Origin: CAJXZP01 sp963974475
GTDB lineage: Bacteria > Bacteroidota > Bacteroidia > Flavobacteriales_G > Salibacteraceae
Direction of reading: 5' to 3'
Length of the DNA stretch: 64,000 nt
NCBI GenBank assembly: GCA_963974475.1
Contig: CAXBCR010000002.1
Location: 248,001 to 312,000 of the forward strand
Below, one piece after another: positions 17,931-25,184 of this stretch (its first letter is position 1; each line of letters opens with the position of its first letter). The notes beneath the pieces were generated by a model, which was not told the DNA's origin, did not search any database, and saw only the letters and a program-made list of their open reading frames with translations. The translations under genes were made by a program, and so were the position numbers.

Positions 17931-17952
17931 TTGACTAATATTGGTCAAATAT
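17931..17952 (-). promoter_or_regulatory. Operator and promoter of restriction operon
   Basis: TTGACTAATATTGGTCAA (17931-17948) is a palindrome with one mismatched base pair, centred about 26 bases before the regulator ATG. A minus-strand TATATTTG box at 17945-17952 overlaps its edge, so a bound regulator would block or adjust transcription start. The XRE protein is the obvious candidate ligand. Confidence 0.6.
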
Positions 17953-18180
17953 AATGGTATTATTTGAAATGCAAATGTGGGTTAGGGAGAATTTTAACTG
18001 TTTTGATTTTTTGAACGGTTTATTCGTATTTGTAAAAAAAAATCCATGTACAAAAACTTGCGGTGGCTCTTGAATATATTGCATATACCCATGTTATTAA
18101 TTTCCAACAAATGTAAATATTCAAAATCATATAAATCTCATTCCAAAATGGAACAAGCCCCAATGGGGGTCGCCCTGACA

Positions 18181-18250
18181 CCGATAGTAATTGGCACAAC
18201 GTAGCATATAGTTTTGGACTATCGGCAAACTATATGCTTAGTTATTGTAT
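18181..18250. repeat. Boundary element D: hairpin with loop complement (possible pseudoknot)
   Basis: AGCATATAGTTT (18203-18214) is exactly complementary to AAACTATATGCT (18227-18238). Outside the stem, ACAAC faces GTTAT. The loop contains ACTATCGG (18218-18225), which is exactly complementary to CCGATAGT at 18181-18188, so a pseudoknot or switch between two pairings is possible. It lies at the end of the 324-residue gene. Confidence 0.6.
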
Positions 18251-18257
18251 ACTGGCT

Positions 18258-19232
18258 TTATTGAAGTGCTTTAATATGTTTTTCGAACCTTTCTATTGCA
18301 GTTTTTTTATTCAAATGACTTGGGAAATCTGTTAGAATTGCTTCGAAATTGTCTATGCCAATAGTTTTAGTGATATAAGCCTCATGTATAAAGTTTAGAT
18401 AATAAATCAACCCACCTAAGCTTGAATGAAACTTCTTAAAATCAATATCTGCATTAATAAAACTCTCAATATCCCTGTAATTGGCCTTAATTCTAAGCCT
18501 ATATAATAAATTGAAAATTGAAGTAATAGGAATAGTTGAATAAATCATATCCCAGTGACTTTTACTTAAAGACTTTCTGAATTCCTTTTTTGCGTTATGG
18601 AATCGTTTGTCGTTTTGTCTTTTTAATCGGTCTTTTTTATCCTCAGCATTTTTTCTTCTCGTTGTTTTCAGAAATGTGGCAAGTTGAATTTCGGCATCTT
18701 CTAAGCATTCTATCTTCCCTAAAACGCTATTGTCTTTTGGGAAACCAGTGAAAGTTTTAAAGCCATTAAATGCAAACTCGTTTTTAAGCCCAGAAGAGTA
18801 AAAGCTAATTGCATCAGGATAATGGCTGTCCTTAATTGAATTTCCGAATAATTTAATTGATTTCTCATGCTGTTCATTAGCCGTTCCTTGAGTTTCGTGG
18901 AATGCCGTTAAGGATAAATAAACGGAATAATAGGCTTGAGGGAAATTCCAATGAAGTGAAAATTTATAATATTCAGGATTATCAATTTTTTCACCGATAC
19001 GGTATGCATATTCGGTACTCCAAGAATTCCATAAAAGTTTTTTTACTTGTTCAATATTAATATTGGAGTTTCGTATTTTTAAACTATTGTAATAAGGGAT
19101 TTCTTTTAAATTAAATCTTTTTGAGTCGGAAAGAATATGGTATTCAATTGCGTAAAAGTGATTAAAGAAAACTTTTGAAGGTATTGATTTTAAATGTTTA
19201 TCTCTAATTTCCTTAATACTTCCTAATCCCAT
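18258..19232 (-). CDS. Unknown 324-residue cytoplasmic protein
   Basis: A 324-residue, largely helical and basic protein that was not recognised. Features are a Trp/aromatic-rich central part (LLWNSWSTEYAYRI, SLHWNFPQAYYSVYLSL), a Lys/Arg-rich stretch near 190-215 (TTRRKNAEDKKDRLKRQNDKR) and a YRLRIKANYRDIESF segment near 250. The last two recall HEPN-type RNase-like proteins, but no certain RX4-6H motif was placed, so this is only a hint. It is the last gene of a three-gene unit with two tiny membrane proteins, a layout seen in some defence systems. There is no signal peptide. Confidence 0.65.
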   Translation of the reverse strand: MGLGSIKEIRDKHLKSIPSKVFFNHFYAIEYHILSDSKRFNLKEIPYYNSLKIRNSNINIEQVKKLLWNSWSTEYAYRIGEKIDNPEYYKFSLHWNFPQAYYSVYLSLTAFHETQGTANEQHEKSIKLFGNSIKDSHYPDAISFYSSGLKNEFAFNGFKTFTGFPKDNSVLGKIECLEDAEIQLATFLKTTRRKNAEDKKDRLKRQNDKRFHNAKKEFRKSLSKSHWDMIYSTIPITSIFNLLYRLRIKANYRDIESFINADIDFKKFHSSLGGLIYYLNFIHEAYITKTIGIDNFEAILTDFPSHLNKKTAIERFEKHIKALQ

Positions 19233-19274
19233 GTTTTTGAGTTGTTTTGTAGTGTTCTATTTTGGATTTGTGTA

Positions 19275-19520
19275 CTATTCACTTTTAATTAATTCGCCAA
19301 TTAAATATCCAAGAAGTACGACTGCTCCAACTGCCAAAGCTGCATTAACAATTTCGTCAATATTCCTATTCGCTTTGTATTGGCTATAATGCTTTTCATT
19401 AATATTCTTGTTTTGATAAAGCATATACATAAACTCATCTTTTTCGGCTTTGCTGGCATCACCCAATTTCACCTTATCACCAAGAAAAGAAAGTCGCTCA
19501 TAATTTAAGTTCTTATCCAT
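19275..19520 (-). CDS. Small tail-anchored protein
   Basis: An 81-residue protein with a charged helical N-terminal part (about 1-50, YERLSFLGDKVKLGDASKAE) and one C-terminal transmembrane helix (about 57-76, VNAALAVGAVVLLGYLIGEL). No family was recognised. It overlaps the preceding gene by 8 bases and lies 42 bases before the 324-residue gene. Confidence 0.65.
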   Translation of the reverse strand: MDKNLNYERLSFLGDKVKLGDASKAEKDEFMYMLYQNKNINEKHYSQYKANRNIDEIVNAALAVGAVVLLGYLIGELIKSE

Positions 19521-19755
19521 TTTTTTTCTTGTTAATTATTTCCATTGCATGTTTTAAAACAGGGTATAGGTTTTCTAACTGGTCAATTGTTTGTTGTTGT
19601 AAGTTATCCCGACTCTCTAAATCTTTCATTTCCAATTTTAATTCCTGAAATTGCTCTTTGAGTTTATTTAAAGTATTAAAGTGCCAGAGAAGGAAACTTC
19701 CTATAGCTCCTATTAATGCAACTACACCTAGAATTATTTGTAAAGGTTGGCTCAT
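19513..19755 (-). CDS. Small membrane protein with coiled coil
   Basis: An 80-residue protein with one N-terminal transmembrane segment (about 5-25, IILGVVALIGAIGSFLLW) and a cytoplasmic or periplasmic coiled coil (about 30-62, LKEQFQELKLEMKDLESRD). No family was recognised. It heads the three-gene unit running to 18258. Repeat X2 lies directly upstream. Confidence 0.65.
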   Translation of the reverse strand: MSQPLQIILGVVALIGAIGSFLLWHFNTLNKLKEQFQELKLEMKDLESRDNLQQQTIDQLENLYPVLKHAMEIINKKKNG

Positions 19756-19840
19756 TTCTATTTATTTAATTCCATTTTCTAAAATTGTTGTTTTTTTCTG
19801 CTTGTGTACAACCTGTGGATATATCACACATGTAATACAT

Positions 19841-20220
19841 CCACGTTATAAATTTATTTATTCAATTCAACTTTTATTATACCGTATGGCTATTCTCTAC
19901 GTCAACATAAATCAACGTTTCAGTAGTTTTAGAACTCTTTCAAAACCTACGCAACCAAAAGCCCTAACCGTTTGTAGTCGTTTAATATCGGTTATTTTAC
20001 TAGTCATTCTTTGGTTGCTTGGAATTGTATTATTTGTGAATGCAATGTACTATTTATTAGGCTTATTTCAATTCGTTCTCCTGAATTCTTTCAATCCTCA
20101 AAACCATATTAAGTTGGCTATTTGTTTTTTCTAATAAAAGCGGATTGTTTTCAAACTTTTCCATAAAAGATCAAACCCCATGAAAGCCCATTTAAGAGTT
20201 CGAAATTTAGCTAAATCAAC
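19841..20220. repeat. Dispersed repeat X, copy 2
   Basis: The best-preserved X copy. It starts with CCACGTTATAAATTT and ends with GCTAAATCAACG, immediately followed by Y copy 4. The X2-Y4 order is the same as X1-Y3 at 13329-13806. Confidence 0.8.
19886..20134 (+). CDS. Possible small membrane protein encoded in repeat X2
   Basis: The plus strand of X2 has an uninterrupted 82-codon frame from the ATG at 19886. It contains a strong transmembrane core (SVILLVILWLLGIVLFVNAMYYLLGLF, about residues 38-64) and ends in a hydrophobic AICFF. Its strand is opposite to all neighbouring genes. The equivalent frames in X1 and X3 are broken by a one-base insertion, and X3 also has an internal stop and lacks the ATG. 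It may be a decayed gene carried by the repeat or simply chance; there is no homology support. Confidence 0.25.
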   Translation: MAILYVNINQRFSSFRTLSKPTQPKALTVCSRLISVILLVILWLLGIVLFVNAMYYLLGLFQFVLLNSFNPQNHIKLAICFF

Positions 20221-20315
20221 GTAGTGCTAATTAACCAAAGTGGCTTAAAACGCTTCTTTTCACCTTCGGTTTTAGGTTGAAATTGGGGTTGCGTAACGAT
20301 TACTATTGTTGCCAT
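20220..20315. repeat. Structured repeat Y, copy 4
   Basis: It runs from GTAGTGCTAATTAACC to ATTGTTGCCA. The stem is less perfect than in Y3 but keeps ACCT/AGGT and several G-T pairs. It lies between X2 and boundary element B. Confidence 0.75.
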
Positions 20316-20327
20316 TCGTTATTTTTC

Positions 20328-20425
20328 ACAATCTGCAAGGCGTTGGCAAAAGGTATACTTATTGACAAAGCTTGTGTTATTGGCTTTTGAGCGAATTGAC
20401 AATGTGTATAGCTTTAGTGTTGGCT
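20328..20425. repeat. Boundary element B (imperfect palindrome, attC-like)
   Basis: Shares its block order with elements A and C: GGCGTTGGCAAAAG, GTATACTTATTGACAAAG, TTGGCTTTTGAGCG, GACAATGTGTATAGCTTT, then GTGTTGGCTTTAT at the stop of the YhcG gene. Confidence 0.5.
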
Positions 20426-21526
20426 TTATAAATAATGCTCTAATAATTTTTGTAATTCTTTTTTGTTAGGTAAATATAGTTTGTACTCATTTGCGAAAAT
20501 TTGTTTGTTATCTTCAGGTAAAGTGTATTCAATTACAAAATCGTCTTTTTCTTTACATAATATTATTCCTATCGTTGGATTTTCCGATTCTGTTTTCACT
20601 TCTCTGTCATAGTAATTAATATACATCTGCATTTGGCCGATGTCTTGATGCTTTAGTTTGCCTATTTTTAAGTCTATGATGACAAATGAACGAAGTAAAC
20701 GATTATAGAATACCAAATCAATATAAAAGTGGTCTGAGCCAGATGAAATGCGCTTTTGACGAGCTACAAATGCAAACCCTTTACCCAGTTCTAATAAGAA
20801 ATCGCCTAAATTGTCAATAATGGCTGTTTCTAGTTCTTTTTCCGAATACTTTGTTTCCTCCTTTATATTTAGAAATTCTAAAACTAAAGGGTCTTTTAGT
20901 AAATCTTGATGTGTAGCTATTTCGTGTCCTTTTTCTGCTAACTCACTAATAGATTTTTTGTCTTTGCTTAACACTAAACGCTCAAAAAGAGAAGCATTTA
21001 TTTGTCTATCCAATTCTCTCTTAGACCAAGTGTTTTGAGCTGTTTCTATGATGTAAAAATTACGTTCATCTTCATTTTTAACGCTTAACAACCTTACTAA
21101 ATGTGTCCAACTTAATTTAGAAATGGATGAAATTGCTTTTTCTCTAAATTTTGCAGCCAGTGGCTGCAATTTTTCAGAATCAGATTTAGCAACCAGTGGT
21201 TGCCCTTTTGTATTTTCTAATTTTGCAGCCACTGGTTGCAAAATTGGAAATTTCTTGTAGAACTCAGTCATATTGTACAAGTTTCGCCAAGAAAACCCAC
21301 TACCAAACGATTTTGTTAAATCCTCCGATAGGTGTTTTAGTAATTGGGTACCGTACTCTGCTCGTTCATTACCATTTTGCTCATATTCTACAATGTACTC
21401 GCCAATGTGCCAATACGTAGAAACCATTGTGCTGTTTATCGTTTTCTCTACCTTCTGCTTGGCGTTGGCTAATAACTCATTAATGCCTTGTACAAGGTTG
21501 TTATATGGTGGCTTTGTTGGTTTCAT
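20426..21526 (-). CDS. YhcG/DUF1016 family PDDEXK nuclease
   Basis: A 366-residue protein of the YhcG (DUF1016) family. The N-terminal domain (about 5-175) has TYWHIGEYIVEYEQNG, then LSEDLTKSFGSGFSWRNLYNMTEFYKKFPIL. The C-terminal nuclease domain (about 200-340) has RQKRISSGSDHFYIDLVFYNRLLRSFVIIDLKIGKL, with Asp and Asp-Leu-Lys in the expected PDDEXK places, and NPTIGIILCKEKDD. Family members occur in mobile and restriction-like islands. The linker at about 96-135 contains three LQP/VAK-type repeats encoded by palindromic DNA, an unusual insert. It is flanked by X3 upstream and element B downstream. Confidence 0.88.
   Translation of the reverse strand: MKPTKPPYNNLVQGINELLANAKQKVEKTINSTMVSTYWHIGEYIVEYEQNGNERAEYGTQLLKHLSEDLTKSFGSGFSWRNLYNMTEFYKKFPILQPVAAKLENTKGQPLVAKSDSEKLQPLAAKFREKAISSISKLSWTHLVRLLSVKNEDERNFYIIETAQNTWSKRELDRQINASLFERLVLSKDKKSISELAEKGHEIATHQDLLKDPLVLEFLNIKEETKYSEKELETAIIDNLGDFLLELGKGFAFVARQKRISSGSDHFYIDLVFYNRLLRSFVIIDLKIGKLKHQDIGQMQMYINYYDREVKTESENPTIGIILCKEKDDFVIEYTLPEDNKQIFANEYKLYLPNKKELQKLLEHYL
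21151..21245. repeat. Three palindromes inside the YhcG coding region
   Basis: TTGCAGCCAGTGGCTGCAA (21151-21169), GCAACCAGTGGTTGC (21189-21203) and GCAGCCACTGGTTGC (21225-21239, extended by TTTT/AAAA arms) are each palindromic around an odd centre and are spaced about 36-38 bp apart. They encode the repeated VAK-type residues of the linker. Confidence 0.75.
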
Positions 21527-21613
21527 AATTTATATTTTTCTTTCAACTCTATGTTTTGACTTTCAGGCATAGTTTTAATAATTAATTTCTATTTGCATTT
21601 TAAATAACAAATA

Positions 21614-21965
21614 TCCACGTTATAATTTATTTTCAAATTTATATATTCAGTCTAACTTTTTTTGTGTCGTGTTTCTATGCTACACGTCAACATACATCAA
21701 TGTTTCACCAGTTTTAAAACCCTCACAAAACCTAAGCAATCAAAACCCGCTAGTCATTTTTAGTCGTTTAATATTGGTTATTTTACTAGTCATTTTTTGG
21801 TTGCTTGGAGTTGTTTTATTTGCTCATGCAATTTACTATTTATTATGATTCTTTCAGGTTGTTATCCTAAACTTTTTATATCCTCAAAACCGTATCAAGT
21901 AGGCTATTTGTTTTTTCTAATAAAAGCGGATTGTTTTCTGACTTTTCCTAAGAAAAATCAATCCA
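21614..21965. repeat. Dispersed repeat X, copy 3 (degenerate)
   Basis: About 350 bp homologous to X1 and X2 but with several losses: no ATG for the hydrophobic frame, an internal TGA near 21846 and no Y element after it. It marks the right-hand edge of the accessory block. It lies just before the SRPBCC gene. Confidence 0.7.
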
Positions 21966-21993
21966 CTAAAAAACCAAAAAACAAACCCAACAA

Positions 21994-22428
21994 TTATCCT
22001 TTTTCGGCAAATGCCTTGAAATTGGCCAGTACTTTTTGGTGGTGTTTTTTTACGGCACCTGCAAAAATTCGCATCACTATTTTGGGAATAAAACCAATCA
22101 CTTTTTGGTCAACCACAAGGGTTAATAGGGTGGTTTGGGGTGTTAACTCAGTGAAGGTAACGGTGGCGGTATGAAACATTTTAGTGGTTCCATTTCGTTG
22201 GTGTTCAAATTCTGATTTGATTTCAAATGGTGGGTTTATGGCCTGTATGGTTTCAAAAATAGTAACCGTTTTGTGCGATAGCTTATACCGGGAAGAAACT
22301 GCGCCACGTTTGCCATTCACCAGTTCTTGATGGGTAACATCTGTTTGCCAATGGGTTAGCGTGTCTCTGTCCGTGTAGCGAGCAAAAACCGTTGCCACTG
22401 GTTGGTTTATTTCTATGGTAAACTGCAT
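21994..22428 (-). CDS. SRPBCC family (START-like) protein
   Basis: A 144-residue protein of the SRPBCC/polyketide-cyclase fold: N-terminal beta-strand MQFTIEINQPVATVFARYTD, then a WQTDVT turn, a beta sheet with PPFEIKSEFEH and TTLLTLVVDQKVIGFIPKI, and a long C-terminal helix with AVKKHHQKVLANFKAFAEKG. Such proteins bind small hydrophobic ligands; the ligand is not readable here. It lies 15 bp downstream of msrA on the same strand, so the two may be co-transcribed. Confidence 0.75.
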   Translation of the reverse strand: MQFTIEINQPVATVFARYTDRDTLTHWQTDVTHQELVNGKRGAVSSRYKLSHKTVTIFETIQAINPPFEIKSEFEHQRNGTTKMFHTATVTFTELTPQTTLLTLVVDQKVIGFIPKIVMRIFAGAVKKHHQKVLANFKAFAEKG

Positions 22429-22443
22429 AGGTCCAAATTGTGG

Positions 22444-22989
22444 TTAACGTTTTAACTTATTTTCAAATGCCTTTTGAAATTTCTCCACTTTTGGTCGGAC
22501 CACAAATTGGCAATACTGTTCATCGCCATGCGTATTAAAATAATTGTCGTGGTAGTTTTCGGCAGGATAGAAGGCTTCAAATTTCGTAATTTCAGTCACT
22601 ATGGAATCGTTAAAAGTACCGGATTTTTCCAGTTGGGCTTTGTAGGCCTCGGCCAATGTTTTTTGCGTATCGGAAGTATAATAAATTGCAGAGCGGTATT
22701 GCGTACCAATGTCATTTCCTTGGCGGTTGAGCGTGGTGGGGTCGTGAACTTTCCAAAACACCTCCAAAATTTCGGTAAAGGAAACCGTGTCCGAATCGAA
22801 TGTGATTCTAGCTACCTCGGCATGACCGGTAGTGCCATTGCATACCTCTCGATAAGCGGGATTTTTTACGTGTCCGCCTGAGTAACCGGATTCAACCGAT
22901 AATACACCTTGTAGTTGTTGAAAAATGGCTTCAATACACCAAAAACACCCTGCGCCTAAAATGGCAATTTCCTTATTTTTTTCTGACAT
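22444..22989 (-). CDS. msrA: Peptide-methionine (S)-S-oxide reductase MsrA
   Basis: A 181-residue MsrA that repairs oxidised methionine using thioredoxin. The catalytic GAGCFWC motif is at residues 12-18 (Cys15 nucleophile), followed by GYSGGH and the YHQxY-like DNYFNTHGDEQYCQFV region. The start at 22989 is chosen because MSEKNKEIAIL leads directly into the motif; the longer frame to 23076 would add an unrelated hydrophilic 29-residue extension. A TATTTTTG box ends five bases upstream of this ATG, so the transcript could be leaderless or nearly so. Confidence 0.95.
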   Translation of the reverse strand: MSEKNKEIAILGAGCFWCIEAIFQQLQGVLSVESGYSGGHVKNPAYREVCNGTTGHAEVARITFDSDTVSFTEILEVFWKVHDPTTLNRQGNDIGTQYRSAIYYTSDTQKTLAEAYKAQLEKSGTFNDSIVTEITKFEAFYPAENYHDNYFNTHGDEQYCQFVVRPKVEKFQKAFENKLKR

Positions 22990-22993
22990 GCAG

Positions 22994-23001
22994 CAAAAAT
23001 A
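22994..23001 (-). promoter_or_regulatory. Bacteroidota -7 box next to msrA start
   Basis: Minus-strand TATTTTTG fits TAnnTTTG. Start of transcription would fall on or beside the msrA ATG. If real, it implies a leaderless mRNA. Confidence 0.35.
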
Positions 23002-23111
23002 CAATTCCCAATCGTGCCTTACCAAAAATGCTTGCCATTGATACTTAATAATTAATTCGTAGGCTGGTTTGGCCAACTTTTGATAGGTTTTTAAGTCGCA
23101 TTTAGCTCTAA

Positions 23112-23259
23112 TTTAGTCGATTGGGTAAAAGTTTTTAGTTTCACAAATAATAGAATAGCAATATGTTAAGTTTGTAAATTACCCGATTGACTAAAAATAA
23201 TTGATTTATTGCATGGTGTATTTAAAATCTTAGCGCACCTTTGTTACCCAAATGGGTAA
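23112..23259. promoter_or_regulatory. Candidate TetR operators upstream of efflux operon
   Basis: TTTAGTCGATTGGGTAA (23112-23128) and TTACCCGATTGACTAAA (23179-23195) form an inverted pair with two mismatches. TTACCCAAATGGGTAA (23244-23259) repeats the TTACCC/GGGTAA half-sites as a compact palindrome just before the TetR gene. This is the usual place for autoregulation by the TetR protein encoded at 23306. Confidence 0.55.
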
Positions 23260-23305
23260 ATTATGGATTTAAATGCATAATTACCGTAACACAAATTGAG
23301 TTAAA

Positions 23306-23899
23306 ATGGCTACAAATACCAAAGACAAAGTGTTGGAAGCGGCACATTCCTTATTCGAGCAAAAAGGATTTGACGGGGTTTCCATGCGCGACATTGCCAG
23401 TGAGGCTAAAGTAAACAAAGGACTTTTACATTATTATTTTAAAAGCAAGCATGCCATATTTATGGGCGTTTTTAAGTTGGTTTCTAAACTAGTGTATGTA
23501 AACCTATCGGATATTTTGAACCGGAAGGATATTGACTTTGACGCAAAAATTGACCTGATGGTTGATTCGTATTTTGATTTGCTAACCAAGCATCCCAAAA
23601 TGCCCTTGTTTGTCCTTTCGGAGCTAGGTAAATATCCAGAATTTGCCGCAGGAACAGATTTGGGTGGAACCCTAAATGAGGCCGCTTTATTGATTGAAAA
23701 TAATTTAAATGAATTGCAACCTGTTCCCGAAGGAGAAGGATTTCAATTCCTAATGAGCATGGTGTCTTTATGTGTTTTTCCATTTATGGCAGCGCCTATT
23801 GTTACAGCGGTGAAACCAAGAAAATATGCAGATAACCAGCAATTTATGATGGCTAGAAAAACGCAAATCAAACAAACTTTAAAAAAATCGTACAAATGA
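23306..23899 (+). CDS. TetR/AcrR family transcriptional regulator
   Basis: A 197-residue TetR protein. The N-terminal ~50 residues hold the helix-turn-helix (KVLEAAHSLFEQKGFDGVSMRDIAS, then EAKVNKGLLHYYFKSK). The C-terminal ligand domain is helical. It starts a seven-gene plus-strand efflux unit, and its stop overlaps the TolC gene start by four bases (ATGA). It probably represses the operon until a toxic substrate binds, through the palindromes just upstream. Confidence 0.93.
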   Translation: MATNTKDKVLEAAHSLFEQKGFDGVSMRDIASEAKVNKGLLHYYFKSKHAIFMGVFKLVSKLVYVNLSDILNRKDIDFDAKIDLMVDSYFDLLTKHPKMPLFVLSELGKYPEFAAGTDLGGTLNEAALLIENNLNELQPVPEGEGFQFLMSMVSLCVFPFMAAPIVTAVKPRKYADNQQFMMARKTQIKQTLKKSYK

Positions 23900-25164
23900 A
23901 AAGTAAATTAATAATGGTGCTCCTGACCCTTTCCAGTTGGTCGGTTTATGCGCAGCAAACCTTGGAGTTGGATACCTGTATCGCCCATGCGTATCAAAAA
24001 TTGGAATACGATAAAATCACACAATCGTATAACGAATCGGCCGAATTGGCGCAAAAAAATGCGTCCACCAATTGGTATCCTAGCTTGGATATTGACGGTA
24101 CGTTTACCTATCAAAATGAAAATATAAATATTCCTATTACTGCTCCTATTCCGGGGTTTACCTCTCCGGTGGCACCGTTAAATATTAATAGAGTGGTGTT
24201 AAATATTAGTCAAACCATTTATGATGGTAGCGTAACCGCCAATGTAAAAAAAGTGGAGCAGGCCAAATACGATAACCTCAAAAAGCAGGTGGATGTGGAT
24301 AAGGCTAAAATTAAAGCGCAGGTAACGCAATTGTTTATCACCATAAATTTAATGGATGCCAACACGCAGATTTTAACCGATAAAAAAACGATACTGCAAG
24401 ACCGACTCAAAGTATTGAATTCGGCTGCAAAAGCGGGAAGTGTGCCTCCGGTAAATATAAAAATGCTGCAAGCAGAATTGATGAATTTAGACCAAGTAAT
24501 ATTGGAAGCCAAATTCGGTAATCAAGCCTTGCGCGCTTCGCTAAGTGAAATTACGGGCTTGTCGGTTTTACTAGATACCAAATTGGTAATTCCGGTGGCA
24601 CAAGTAACCTATTCGGATGATGTGACGCAGCGTGCAGAGCTACAGATGCTTGATTTACAGATGCGAAGTTTAGATGCTCAAAGGGGATTGACTGCCACCG
24701 CGCGTTTACCCAAAGTGAGTGCCTTTGCTAGCGTGGGAGCCGGTAATCCGGGTTACGATATTTTTAAAGAATCCATTTCGCCAATGGCAATGGTGGGCGT
24801 GAAATTAAAATGGAATGTGTGGGATTGGAATAAAACCAAAAACTCGAAACAGGTTATATCGGTAAGTCAGCAAATTATTTCGACTAAAAAATCGCAAGCC
24901 ACCACACAGTTTGTATCTGAATTACGGGTACAGCAACTGGAAATTGAGAAATATAAAATGTTGCTTCAGCAAGATGAAAATGTGGTGAAAATTCGCCAGG
25001 AAATTACCGAAGTAAAAGCGGCCGAGTTAACCAATGGAACCATTACTACCACGGCTTACCTAGAGGAGTTGAATAAAGAAAATGAAGCTAAATTGAATGT
25101 AGAAGTGCATCGCTTGAAATTAGTAATGGCACAATTAAATTACCTTATTATCCAAGGGAAGTAA
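23896..25164 (+). CDS. TolC family outer membrane efflux channel
   Basis: A 422-residue TolC-type protein with a signal peptide (about 1-20, MVLLTLSSWSVYAQQ) and long alpha-helical repeats (SYNESAELAQKNASTNWYPSL, then the duplicated half near LQMRSLDAQRGLTATARLPKVSAF). It would form the outer membrane duct for the ABC pump encoded downstream. It is followed after 20 bp by the adaptor gene. Confidence 0.9.
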   Translation: MKSKLIMVLLTLSSWSVYAQQTLELDTCIAHAYQKLEYDKITQSYNESAELAQKNASTNWYPSLDIDGTFTYQNENINIPITAPIPGFTSPVAPLNINRVVLNISQTIYDGSVTANVKKVEQAKYDNLKKQVDVDKAKIKAQVTQLFITINLMDANTQILTDKKTILQDRLKVLNSAAKAGSVPPVNIKMLQAELMNLDQVILEAKFGNQALRASLSEITGLSVLLDTKLVIPVAQVTYSDDVTQRAELQMLDLQMRSLDAQRGLTATARLPKVSAFASVGAGNPGYDIFKESISPMAMVGVKLKWNVWDWNKTKNSKQVISVSQQIISTKKSQATTQFVSELRVQQLEIEKYKMLLQQDENVVKIRQEITEVKAAELTNGTITTTAYLEELNKENEAKLNVEVHRLKLVMAQLNYLIIQGK

Positions 25165-25184
25165 ACATATAAAAATCCAAAAAA

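Noticed and set aside
18181..18250. Type III toxin-antitoxin RNA
   Set aside because: Only one pseudoknot-like unit is present and no ToxN-like toxin lies beside it; type III antitoxins are usually tandem repeats before the toxin.
5728..21965. A complete integron with its integrase
   Set aside because: No tyrosine recombinase or standard attI/attC pair was visible; the elements only resemble attC in having imperfect palindromes at gene ends.
22990..23076. Longer MsrA start at 23076
   Set aside because: The extension is unlike MsrA N-termini, and the ATG at 22989 leads directly into the catalytic motif.
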